NCBI RefSeq assembly: GCF_036802865.1
Contig: NZ_DAIRVK010000001.1
Coordinates: 124,001 to 188,000 of the forward strand
Direction: 5' to 3'
Source of the DNA: Sulfurospirillum sp036802865
GTDB taxonomy: Bacteria; Campylobacterota; Campylobacteria; Campylobacterales; Sulfurospirillaceae
Length of the DNA: 64,000 bases
The translations under genes were made by a program, and so were the position numbers. The notes under the pieces are model-generated. The model was given only the letters and a program-made list of their open reading frames with translations, searched no databases and had not been told where the DNA came from. Each line of letters starts with the position of its first letter. Position 1 is the stretch's first letter. This document shows positions 33,384 through 41,939 of this stretch, in pieces.

Positions 33384-33874
33384 ATTATCTTCAAGAAGCG
33401 GGTCTTCCTGTGGCACTTACCACAGTCGATAAATTGGTTCAATGGGGTAGAAGTAACTCGCTTTGGCCACTCACCTATGGACTTGCCTGTTGTGCGATTG
33501 AGATGATGGCAACGGGGGCTAGTCGTTATGACTTTGACCGTTTTGGAACCATTTTTAGAGCGAGTCCTAGACAAGCCGATGTCATCGTCATTGCAGGAAC
33601 ACTCACTAAAAAACATGCTCCGTTTATGCGTCGTTTGTACGATCAAATGCCTGATCCAAAATGGGTGATTAGCATGGGAAGTTGTGCCAATACGGGTGGT
33701 ATGTTTAACACCTATGCCACCGTTCAAGGCGCTGATCGCATCGTGCCTGTGGATATTTATTTACCAGGGTGCGCGCCTCGTCCTGAAACACTTCAATACG
33801 CACTTATGCTTCTTCAAAAGAAAATCCGCACAGAGAAAGCATCACGCAGACTTGCACCTAAAAGGTTGGTATGA
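33365..33874 (+). CDS. nuoB: Complex I subunit B
   Basis: 169 residues. Carries iron-sulfur cluster N2: the vicinal CC of LACCAIEMM, then GSCANTGG and LPGCAPRPE. N2 passes electrons to quinone. I start at MAQHKINYL, which overlaps the end of nuoA by 19 bases; a farther upstream ATG is unnecessary. Confidence 0.96.
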   Translation: MAQHKINYLQEAGLPVALTTVDKLVQWGRSNSLWPLTYGLACCAIEMMATGASRYDFDRFGTIFRASPRQADVIVIAGTLTKKHAPFMRRLYDQMPDPKWVISMGSCANTGGMFNTYATVQGADRIVPVDIYLPGCAPRPETLQYALMLLQKKIRTEKASRRLAPKRLV

Positions 33875-34671
33875 TGAGAAGTTACAGCGATAAACAAAAC
33901 GTTCAAAAAAAGCCTTATTACAGTGATCGTTATTTTGTAGTGCCTCAAATTCCTAAAGAAGCAGTAGAAAGCGATGAAGTTTTTACAAGTGATTTGAGCG
34001 TTTTAAAAGCAAAGTTTGAGATTAAAGAGGCGTATATTCAAAAAGGGCAATTGGTTGTTTACATTGACCCAAAAGACAATGTGAGTGTCTTACAAACCCT
34101 TAGAGATGAACTCTCTTATAACTTTTTAAGCGAGCACAGCGCGATTGATTGGCTAGCTAAAAGCGGTGAATTTGAAATTTTTTACCAAATGCTTTCAACC
34201 TCTAAACGTAAACGTCTTCGTGTGAAATGTTTTATTAAAGAAAAAGAGGTGCTTAAAAGCGTCATTAACGTTTATAAAAGTGCTGATTGGGCAGAGCGTG
34301 AGATGTACGATATGTTTGGTGTCATCATCAGTGGACATCCGTATATGAAACGTCTTTTAATGCCTGATGATTGGTATGATCATCCGCTTCGTAAAACCTA
34401 TCCGTTGCACGGTGATGAAGTGGCGCAATGGTATGAGATTGATAAAATTTTTGGCAAAGAGTACCGCGACATCATAGGACCTGAAGAGCGAGATAGTGCG
34501 CGCGTAGATGTAAACGATACGTATCGTTTTGCACATATTAACCATGAAGTTCCTTTTGGTGCCGAGCCAAGCAGTGAAAAAACGATCACCGACTACCAAG
34601 AAGAAGGTGGGGTGTTCATCGTGAAAAAGCTCAAAAAAGAAGATGCTAAAATAGTGAAAGAGAGATATTAA
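33871..34671 (+). CDS. nuoC: Complex I subunit C
   Basis: 266 residues, longer than a typical separate NuoC owing to an N-terminal extension of about 60 residues. The 30-kDa-subunit signature ADWAEREMYDMFGV and RLLMPDDWYDHPLRKTYPL is present. Peripheral arm subunit next to NuoD. Start overlaps the nuoB stop (ATGATGA). It is not fused with NuoD as it is in E. coli. Confidence 0.95.
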   Translation: MMRSYSDKQNVQKKPYYSDRYFVVPQIPKEAVESDEVFTSDLSVLKAKFEIKEAYIQKGQLVVYIDPKDNVSVLQTLRDELSYNFLSEHSAIDWLAKSGEFEIFYQMLSTSKRKRLRVKCFIKEKEVLKSVINVYKSADWAEREMYDMFGVIISGHPYMKRLLMPDDWYDHPLRKTYPLHGDEVAQWYEIDKIFGKEYRDIIGPEERDSARVDVNDTYRFAHINHEVPFGAEPSSEKTITDYQEEGGVFIVKKLKKEDAKIVKERY

Positions 34672-34673
34672 TC

Positions 34674-35900
34674 ATGCAAAAAGTCAACCGATTAAAACCT
34701 TTTTTTGAGAATATTGCTTTTGAGCGTGAAGATAACCACATGATCGTTAACTTTGGACCTCAACACCCTAGCGCGCATGGTCAGCTTCGTTTGATTTTAG
34801 AACTTGATGGTGAGAAAGTTTCTAAAGCAACCCCTGATATTGGCTATTTGCATCGTGGTATGGAGAAAATGGCGGAGAATATGATCTACAATGAGTTCTT
34901 GCCAACCACCGATAGAATGGATTACATCGCTGCGAGTTCAAACAATTACGGTTTTGCTTTAGCGGTAGAAACACTCATCGGTCTTGAAGTTCCACGTCGT
35001 GCGAAAGTCATTCGTATGATGCTTTTAGAACTTAGCCGCATCTCTTCACATCTTTTCTGGCTTGCAACGCATGCGCTGGATGTGGGCGCGATGACTATTT
35101 TTCTATACGCATTTAGAGAAAGAGAATACACGCTTGATTTGATTGAAGATTATTGTGGAGCACGTTTGACGCACTCTTCGGTGAGAATCGGTGGTGTTCC
35201 ACTTGATTTGCCAAAAGGCTGGACAGAAGGACTCAATAAATTTATCAATCATCTACCGATTGACATTGCAGATTACGAGGGTTTGTTGGATCAAAACCGT
35301 ATCTGGAAAATGCGTTTGGAAGACGTGGGCGTGGTAAGTCCTGAGCAAGCACAAAGTTGGGGCTGTAGTGGTCCGATGCTACGAGGTAGTGGCATCGCAT
35401 GGGATATTCGTAAAGAAGAGCCGTATGAACTCTACGACGAAGTGGAATTTGATGTGCCTGTGAGTACGACGTGCGATAGTTATGGAAGGTACAAACTGCA
35501 TATGGAAGAGATGCGTCAAAGTGTTCGCATTCTTAAGCAACTCATTCCGATGTATGAGCAAACATCACCTGAAATTATGGCACACGCACCTCAGTACATC
35601 TCCGCGCCCAAAGAGCAGATCATGACGCAAAACTACTCGTTGATGCAACATTTTGTACTGGTAACACAAGGCATGAGACCACCTGTGGGTGAAGTGTATG
35701 TGGCGACTGAATCGCCTAAGGGTGAACTTGGTTTTTATATCAATTCACAAGGTGATCCGTATCCGTACCGCTTGAAGCTTCGCGCGCCAAGTTTCTTTCA
35801 CACCGCTTTCTTGCAAGAGCTGTTAGTGGGTGAATATCTCGCTGACGTTGTTGCGATCATTGGTAACGCAAACATCGTATTCGGTGAAATTGACAGATAG
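34674..35900 (+). CDS. nuoD: Complex I subunit D
   Basis: 408 residues. The 49-kDa subunit related to [NiFe]-hydrogenase large subunits; together with NuoB it forms the quinone site. Motifs: NFGPQHPSAHGQLR near the N-terminus (quinone-binding His), GYLHRGMEK, and DPYPYRLKLRAPSF near the C-terminus. Confidence 0.97.
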   Translation: MQKVNRLKPFFENIAFEREDNHMIVNFGPQHPSAHGQLRLILELDGEKVSKATPDIGYLHRGMEKMAENMIYNEFLPTTDRMDYIAASSNNYGFALAVETLIGLEVPRRAKVIRMMLLELSRISSHLFWLATHALDVGAMTIFLYAFREREYTLDLIEDYCGARLTHSSVRIGGVPLDLPKGWTEGLNKFINHLPIDIADYEGLLDQNRIWKMRLEDVGVVSPEQAQSWGCSGPMLRGSGIAWDIRKEEPYELYDEVEFDVPVSTTCDSYGRYKLHMEEMRQSVRILKQLIPMYEQTSPEIMAHAPQYISAPKEQIMTQNYSLMQHFVLVTQGMRPPVGEVYVATESPKGELGFYINSQGDPYPYRLKLRAPSFFHTAFLQELLVGEYLADVVAIIGNANIVFGEIDR

Positions 35901-35908
35901 GAGAGGCA

Positions 35909-36148
35909 ATGCAACGTTATGACTTACGCCATTTAGGTGATGATTTTTACGGACGTATGCTAGAGATTATTGATGAGACAACTTTGGGTGAAGTTTCCAT
36001 CTTTATGTTTGAGATTGGTGATTTTTCTCCTGTTCAAAAAAGTGCCGATGTGATTAAAGAAGCGGGTTGGACACTGATGAATTCGTTGAAATTCAATGAA
36101 GCAGACTGGACGATTGTCGTAAAAAAAGTGAAAAGTGAAGTACAGTAA
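35909..36148 (+). CDS. Small subunit in the nuoE position of epsilonproteobacterial complex I
   Basis: 79 residues, much shorter than true NuoE and without the four cysteines of its [2Fe-2S] cluster (there is no Cys at all). It occupies the nuoE place between nuoD and nuoG, as the small unnamed complex I genes do in Helicobacter and Campylobacter. Probably an accessory protein that closes or docks the electron-input end. Not an NADH dehydrogenase component by sequence. Confidence 0.85.
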   Translation: MQRYDLRHLGDDFYGRMLEIIDETTLGEVSIFMFEIGDFSPVQKSADVIKEAGWTLMNSLKFNEADWTIVVKKVKSEVQ

Positions 36149-36993
36149 TGGTAAAAAAGCAATTTATAGAAGCCTTAAATCAATCTACTAAAGAGCAATT
36201 TGCTTTTACCTGTAAAGGATTTGATCTTATTATTTGTGTAGGAACACTTCCTTCACGCCATGACACAACCCTTTTAAAGAGATTGAGTGAGAGCGAAGCT
36301 CAATTAGTTTATCTTTTTACAATGGAAGATCAAGCATTGATTCCAAAAAGTTCTTTTTTTAGCCGTTATGAAGTAGGTTCAGAAGAGGGTATTTTCGCGC
36401 TTCTTTCAAAAAGTTTTCTGAAAGGTGTGAAGCTTCCAGAGTCTATCCAAAGCTATTTTGAAGAGCTTGATGAAGGGTATATCAGTGCAGAGAGCAATCT
36501 TGGTGAAGAAGAGATTGAAGAGATTGAATCGCTGTATCAAGAGGCAAAAAATGTATTGCTAGTTTTAGGTGATGATGTAATACGTCATCCAAAAGCGTCC
36601 AATATAGCGCATCTTGCAGGACTTATAGCGCGTTATGGCAAAGCTAAATTGTTTGTTGTTGGTGCAATATCTGAAGAGATTATAGAAGCAAACACTAAAA
36701 GTGTTTTAGAAGAGATTGCAGATCTTAAAAGTTTTGATGGTGTTGTGGTTTATCAATGTCCTGTAATAAACAAAGAGGAAGAGAATTCCTTAATAGGCTC
36801 AGCTCAATTTCAAATGGCAGCCAAAGTTCAAAGTGGTGACAAAATCAATGTCACTATCAACCAAGAGGTCTATCCTCGTACCTTTGTACGCGATGATAGT
36901 TTAAAAGGTGTGATCGCTTTAATGCCCTGTGCAAAAGCGGATTCTAGCTATCCCTACCATGTAGTAAAAATAGTGAAGGCAGAAGTGCAATGA
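36148..36993 (+). CDS. Subunit in the nuoF position, resembling the C-terminal half of NuoG
   Basis: 281 residues. It lacks the NuoF FMN- and NADH-binding glycine motifs and its tetranuclear cysteines, so it cannot be NuoF. In Campylobacterota this place is taken by an uncharacterised protein. Several segments match the neighbouring NuoG in the same order: FDLIICVGT against FVVSFGT, LPESIQSYFEEL against MPKSVVEYLASF, VLGDDVIRHPKASNIAHL against IVGEDLYTHPRAENIAKL, and the C-terminal AKVQSGDKINVT region. I infer a truncated NuoG paralogue. It overlaps both neighbouring genes. Confidence 0.8.
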   Translation: MVKKQFIEALNQSTKEQFAFTCKGFDLIICVGTLPSRHDTTLLKRLSESEAQLVYLFTMEDQALIPKSSFFSRYEVGSEEGIFALLSKSFLKGVKLPESIQSYFEELDEGYISAESNLGEEEIEEIESLYQEAKNVLLVLGDDVIRHPKASNIAHLAGLIARYGKAKLFVVGAISEEIIEANTKSVLEEIADLKSFDGVVVYQCPVINKEEENSLIGSAQFQMAAKVQSGDKINVTINQEVYPRTFVRDDSLKGVIALMPCAKADSSYPYHVVKIVKAEVQ

Positions 36994-39467
36994 GCGATGT
37001 TTTAATAACCATAGATGGAAAACAGTGTAAAGCGACAGAGGGCGAATACGTTTTAGGCGTTGCGCGCAGAAACGATATTTTTATCCCAGCACTCTGTTAT
37101 GTGACGAATTGCTCGCCCACGTTAGCGTGTCGTTTGTGTTTGGTGGATATTGATGGCAAACGTGCTTACAGCTGTAACGCGCGTGCTAAAGAAGGTATGA
37201 GTGTTATCACTAAAACGGAAGAGATCGAAAAAGAGCGTAGAGCGATTATGGAGATCTATGACATTAACCATCCGTTAGAGTGTGGTGTATGTGATCAGAG
37301 TGGCGAGTGTGAATTGCAAAACTACACCCTACACATGGGCGTAGATAGCCAACATCACTGCATTGCAGATACGCATCGTCCGACCAAAAATTGGGGCAAA
37401 ATCCATTACGACTCTTCTTTATGTATCGTTTGTGAGCGCTGTGTCACTGTTTGTAAAGATATGATCGGCGAATCAGCACTCAAAACCGTTCCTCGTGGTG
37501 GTGCTGAACTGGATAAATCGTGGAAAGATAAAACCGAAAAAGACGCGTATGCCATGTGGAATAAGCTTCAAAAGTCTATAATTGGTATTGCCAGCGGTGC
37601 TGAAACACTTGACTGTACTCAGTGTGGAGAATGTACTGCAGTTTGCCCTGTTGGAGCACTTGTTGGAACAGACTTTCAATACACCTCTAATGCATGGGAG
37701 CTTAAAAAAATCCCAGCATCTAACCCACATAGTTCAGACTGCTCACTTCTTTTTTATGATGTTAAACATACGAGTATGAACAATACTGAACCTAAAATTT
37801 ACCGTGTGAGTAGCGAACATAATTATGCTCCTTTGCATACTGCTGCACGTTATGGGTTTGACTTCCAAAATGAAGTTGCAGGTAAAGATGAAATTGCTTT
37901 TAATAAAGCTGTTGAACTTTTGAAATCTAAAGTCGATACCATCGTATTTGATAGTTATATTACGAATGAGGAAGCACTCATTCTTCAAAAACTCAAAGAG
38001 AAGTTGGGTTATAAACTTGTAAATGTTGATGCTAAAGCGTATCAAGATTTCCTCAAAAATTTTGCAAGTATAGCAGGAAAAAGCCTATACAGTGGCGATT
38101 TAGAGAGCATTCGCTCTTCCAATTTTGTGGTCAGTTTTGGTACAGCGATTAAAACCGATAGCCCAAATGCAGGCTACGCGATGAACAATGCAATTGGTAT
38201 GAACAAGGGTGCGGGACTTTATTTTCATCCTGTGGCTGATCCTATTGTTTCAGCTTACTCTAAAAATTTACTCAGTGTTACCCATAAAATTGGTGCAGAA
38301 GAAGCCATCGCTTATCTTCTTCTCGATCTTTTTGGTGACAAAGAGGCAATGCCTAAAAGCGTTGTAGAATACTTAGCATCTTTTCACACCATAGAGAAGA
38401 AAACCATCCAAGAGAGTGTTAAAGAAGAAGTCAAAGAGATGGTAAAAGACGAAGAGAGCGGTGAAGAAAAAGAGGTTGTTAAGACTATCGAGAAGATGAT
38501 GGTTAAAGAGATCGAAATCGATACCAATGCTCTTCTTGAACTTATCGGTGCAGAGGCAGATTTGGTTGAGAAAATCACCAAACTTTTAGATAAAAAAGAT
38601 AGCTTTAGTCTCATTGTGGGTGAAGATCTCTATACGCATCCAAGAGCAGAGAATATCGCGAAACTTTTAGGCTTCATTGAGCGTTTTACAGCATTTAGTT
38701 TGGTCATCAATCCATCTCGTACCAATACACTGGGTGTTTCACTCATTTGTGATTTGGATGAGAAAAAAGGAAGCTTTAGTTTAGGCTATAACGTCAAAGG
38801 TGACTTTACGTTAAGTGCTCTTGGTAAAGGTGATTTGGCGATGCCAGCCCTTAACCAACAAGAGGGAACATTTACTTCCATGAACAAGCGTGTTGTGCCT
38901 ACCAATGCAGCACTTCATTTTAAAGGTTATTGCCTTAATGACCTTGCTAATGCCCTTGGACTTGAAGCGGAGTGGACGATTGATTATACGCCGTATCTGC
39001 CGAGTGAAAAAGGTTTTAAAGCAGAGAAATTTGATAATTTGCCAAACCGTTATGAAAACGATGGTACTGAAAATAGAGGCTATGCTCTTGCGTCTGCAAA
39101 CATTCCATGCCATAATGAGGTTGAACCTATTGCGAGTTTCGCAGCAAAAGAGGGCGATGTAGTTTATAGAGCCAATCCTGTACATCAATTTAGTGCCTTT
39201 ACCAACAAAGCGCATCAGCTTAATGAAGCAGGGGCACTTTATGTTTCATCTGCTTTCTTAGAGGCTAAAAATCTTCAAGATGGCGCCGTGGTTACGGTAG
39301 AAAATGAAGCAGGTGAAAAACTTGTGATTGCACTCAAAGAAGAGAAAATGATTGATGGACTGATCGCTTATCTTCCAACGTTTGATACTAAAATCGACAC
39401 TACGCCATTCTTTAAAGAGGGATATCGATTTGCTCACGTAGTGATTAAAGGAGTTTCGCATGTTTGA
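36990..39467 (+). CDS. nuoG: Complex I subunit G with charged insertion
   Basis: 825 residues. N-terminal [2Fe-2S] domain with CYVTNCSPTLACRLC, the HPLECGVCDQSGEC segment, a 4Fe-4S pair (CIVCERCVTVC and CTQCGECTAVCPVG), then a molybdopterin-oxidoreductase-like region without cofactor-binding signature. Residues about 469-511 form a highly charged Lys/Glu insertion. In Campylobacterota, where NuoE/F are replaced, NuoG is the likely electron entry point (flavodoxin or ferredoxin has been proposed). Start overlaps the previous stop as ATGA. Confidence 0.95.
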   Translation: MSDVLITIDGKQCKATEGEYVLGVARRNDIFIPALCYVTNCSPTLACRLCLVDIDGKRAYSCNARAKEGMSVITKTEEIEKERRAIMEIYDINHPLECGVCDQSGECELQNYTLHMGVDSQHHCIADTHRPTKNWGKIHYDSSLCIVCERCVTVCKDMIGESALKTVPRGGAELDKSWKDKTEKDAYAMWNKLQKSIIGIASGAETLDCTQCGECTAVCPVGALVGTDFQYTSNAWELKKIPASNPHSSDCSLLFYDVKHTSMNNTEPKIYRVSSEHNYAPLHTAARYGFDFQNEVAGKDEIAFNKAVELLKSKVDTIVFDSYITNEEALILQKLKEKLGYKLVNVDAKAYQDFLKNFASIAGKSLYSGDLESIRSSNFVVSFGTAIKTDSPNAGYAMNNAIGMNKGAGLYFHPVADPIVSAYSKNLLSVTHKIGAEEAIAYLLLDLFGDKEAMPKSVVEYLASFHTIEKKTIQESVKEEVKEMVKDEESGEEKEVVKTIEKMMVKEIEIDTNALLELIGAEADLVEKITKLLDKKDSFSLIVGEDLYTHPRAENIAKLLGFIERFTAFSLVINPSRTNTLGVSLICDLDEKKGSFSLGYNVKGDFTLSALGKGDLAMPALNQQEGTFTSMNKRVVPTNAALHFKGYCLNDLANALGLEAEWTIDYTPYLPSEKGFKAEKFDNLPNRYENDGTENRGYALASANIPCHNEVEPIASFAAKEGDVVYRANPVHQFSAFTNKAHQLNEAGALYVSSAFLEAKNLQDGAVVTVENEAGEKLVIALKEEKMIDGLIAYLPTFDTKIDTTPFFKEGYRFAHVVIKGVSHV

Positions 39468-40452
39468 AACCGCTGTCATTATTGAAACCGTTGTTAAAGC
39501 GGTAGTGGTTGTAGCTGTTATCGCAGGTATGGCAGGGTTTGCAACATTTATAGAACGCAAAGTATTGGCTTTTATGCAACGCCGTCTTGGACCTATGAAT
39601 GTAGGTCCTTATGGTTTGTTACAACTTGCAGCTGATGGTATTAAACTTTTCACAAAAGAGGATATCGTCCCTCAAAATGCTGTTAAGCCGATCTTTATGA
39701 TCGCACCTGTGATTGCTGCGGTAACCGCGTTTGTGGCAATGGCTGCGGTGCCTTATTTCCCAGAGTTTACGTTGTTTGGTTATGTGATTCATCCGATTAT
39801 TTCAGACATCAATGTAGCGCTTTTGTATGTTATGGGTGTAGCATCGGTTGGCATTTATGGACCATTGCTCGCTGGTATGAGCAGTTCCAACAAATGGTCA
39901 CTTTTAGGCGCAGCACGTGCGGTTGTGCAGATGCTCTCATTTGAAGTGGTCAGTGGGTTGTCAGTCCTTGCCCCTATTATGATGATAGGTTCACTTTCAC
40001 TGATTGATATTAACGACTATCAAAATGGTGGGGTATTTAACTGGCTTGTTTGGAAACAACCTTTAGCCTTTATTTTATTTGCCATGGCAGGTTTTATGGA
40101 AACGAATCGTGCCCCATTTGATACCATCGAGTTTGAAGCTGAAGTTGTTGCGGGTTATGCCACGGAGTATTCAGGTATGCGTTGGGGTCTCTTTTTCATC
40201 GGTGAGTATGCCAATATGATTACTATTTCTGTTCTTGTGAGCATCATCTTTATGGGTGGCTATAATCCTATTTGGTTTATACCTGGAGCTATTGCAATGC
40301 TGTTAAAAGTTTCACTGTGGGTTTTCCTTTTCTTGTGGGTTAGAGCAGCGTGGCCACATATTAGACCTGATCAACTCATGTGGGTTTGTTGGAAAGTATT
40401 AATGCCTTTAGCCGTAGTCAATATTTTGATTACGGGCTTTGTGCTGATTTAG
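39460..40452 (+). CDS. nuoH: Complex I subunit H
   Basis: 330 residues, about eight membrane helices. Conserved landmarks: FIERKVLAFMQRRLGP, ADGIKLFTKED, and ETNRAPFDTIEFEAEVVAGYATEYSG, the loop that lines the quinone chamber. Overlaps the end of nuoG by 8 bases. Confidence 0.97.
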   Translation: MFETAVIIETVVKAVVVVAVIAGMAGFATFIERKVLAFMQRRLGPMNVGPYGLLQLAADGIKLFTKEDIVPQNAVKPIFMIAPVIAAVTAFVAMAAVPYFPEFTLFGYVIHPIISDINVALLYVMGVASVGIYGPLLAGMSSSNKWSLLGAARAVVQMLSFEVVSGLSVLAPIMMIGSLSLIDINDYQNGGVFNWLVWKQPLAFILFAMAGFMETNRAPFDTIEFEAEVVAGYATEYSGMRWGLFFIGEYANMITISVLVSIIFMGGYNPIWFIPGAIAMLLKVSLWVFLFLWVRAAWPHIRPDQLMWVCWKVLMPLAVVNILITGFVLI

Positions 40453-40461
40453 GAGGCAGAA

Positions 40462-41076
40462 ATGGAACTAAAAGATTTTAAACAACGCAACATTGCCCCT
40501 GGTTACATCTTTTTTGAGGGTGAACAAAAGCCAGAAAATGGATGGCAAGCTTTTAAACGAGTTGTGAAGCGGACGATTAAAGGCGAGCTTTTTGTTGGTC
40601 TTTGGATTGTTTTACGTGAGATGATTCGTTTTGATATACATACGCTTCAATATCCTGCGCAAAAAATGGAGATGAGCCCTAGATACAGGGCAATTCATCG
40701 CTTGCTTCGTCTGTTTGAAAGCGGTAGTGAGAGATGCATCGGGTGTGGATTGTGCGAAAAAATTTGTATCGCCAATTGTATTCGCATGGACACTCACATT
40801 GATGAGAAGAGTCGTAAAGTTGTGAGTGAGTATAGCATTAACTTTGGTCGTTGTATTTTCTGTGGGTATTGCGCTGAAGTATGTCCTGAACTTGCTATTG
40901 TTCATGGCGTAGAGTATGAAAATGCGAGTGAACAGCGTGCTCATTTTGGTCTTAAAGACGATATGCTGACTCCTCTTGATACGTTTAGAGCTAAACAACA
41001 AAAAGAGTTCCCAGGTTTTGGTGCATTAAGTGATAATGCTGATGAAAACGTAAAACAAACACCATTAGCGTATTGA
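40462..41076 (+). CDS. nuoI: Complex I subunit I
   Basis: 204 residues. Two 4Fe-4S ferredoxin motifs, CIGCGLCEKICIANC and CIFCGYCAEVCPELAI, carry clusters N6a and N6b that pass electrons towards N2. Preceded by GGAGGCAGAA. Confidence 0.96.
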   Translation: MELKDFKQRNIAPGYIFFEGEQKPENGWQAFKRVVKRTIKGELFVGLWIVLREMIRFDIHTLQYPAQKMEMSPRYRAIHRLLRLFESGSERCIGCGLCEKICIANCIRMDTHIDEKSRKVVSEYSINFGRCIFCGYCAEVCPELAIVHGVEYENASEQRAHFGLKDDMLTPLDTFRAKQQKEFPGFGALSDNADENVKQTPLAY

Positions 41077-41083
41077 GGTAACC

Positions 41084-41638
41084 ATGTTTGAAATTATTGC
41101 ATTTTATATTTTTGCCGCACTTACCATTGGTATGTTTGGGATTGTGGTTATGAGTCGTAATGCACTCTATTCGATGAGCGCATTAGCAGGCGGAATGATC
41201 TTTATCTCGGGTTTCTTTTTTATTTTAGATGCTGAGTTCTTGGGCGTTGTTCAAATCGTTGTGTATTCGGGTGCGATTATGGCACTTTATGCATTTGGTA
41301 TGATGTTTTTTGATACGACACGTGATATCAGTGAAAAAATGCGCTCGAAGAAAATAGCCTATACACTTTCTGTGATGAGTGCTATTTTGGTGGTTACTAT
41401 TTTATGTGCTCCATTGGTTTCTGAAAACATTCAAGCCTCTTATCCAAGTATCGATAATGTGGGCAATGTACAGATGATTGGAATTGTTTTGTTTACAAAA
41501 TATTTGGTTCCTTTTGAATTAGCAGCTATTATGCTTTTGGTTGCGATGATTGCAGGTATTGTGCTTGCAAGTAAAAAGATGGATGAATATTTAGCCATCG
41601 AAGACGAAGAAGTAGAAGATGCAAAGGAGGTCAAATGA
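41084..41638 (+). CDS. nuoJ: Complex I subunit J
   Basis: 184 residues with five membrane helices, including VQIVVYSGAIMALYAFGMM (the helix with a pi-bulge in known structures). The acidic C-terminal tail overlaps the nuoK start by four bases (ATGA). Confidence 0.95.
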   Translation: MFEIIAFYIFAALTIGMFGIVVMSRNALYSMSALAGGMIFISGFFFILDAEFLGVVQIVVYSGAIMALYAFGMMFFDTTRDISEKMRSKKIAYTLSVMSAILVVTILCAPLVSENIQASYPSIDNVGNVQMIGIVLFTKYLVPFELAAIMLLVAMIAGIVLASKKMDEYLAIEDEEVEDAKEVK

Positions 41639-41937
41639 TTACCTTAACACATTACCTTGTATTAACAGGTATTTTATTTTCTATAGGGCTTGTAGGTGTT
41701 ATGCGAAGAACCAATCTTTTGATGCTTTTTTTCTCAACTGAAATTTTACTCAACGCTATTAATATTGGTTTTGTTGCGGTTTCAAAGTATTATGGAGATC
41801 TTACAGGGCAAATGTTTGCATTTTTTATCATTGCAGTTGCCGCAAGTGAAGTCGCTGTAGGTCTTGGACTTCTTATTTTATGGTACAAACGCAATGGTTC
41901 TGTTGATCTTAACAGTCTTCAGATGATGAAAGGGTAA
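41635..41937 (+). CDS. nuoK: Complex I subunit K
   Basis: 100 residues, three membrane helices, related to MrpC. The two conserved membrane glutamates are in STEILLNAIN and ASEVAVGLGL. Confidence 0.96.
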   Translation: MITLTHYLVLTGILFSIGLVGVMRRTNLLMLFFSTEILLNAINIGFVAVSKYYGDLTGQMFAFFIIAVAASEVAVGLGLLILWYKRNGSVDLNSLQMMKG

Positions 41938-41939
41938 GC

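Noticed and set aside
33197..33727. 176-codon minus-strand open frame
   Set aside because: Antisense to nuoA/nuoB; both of those carry complete family motifs.
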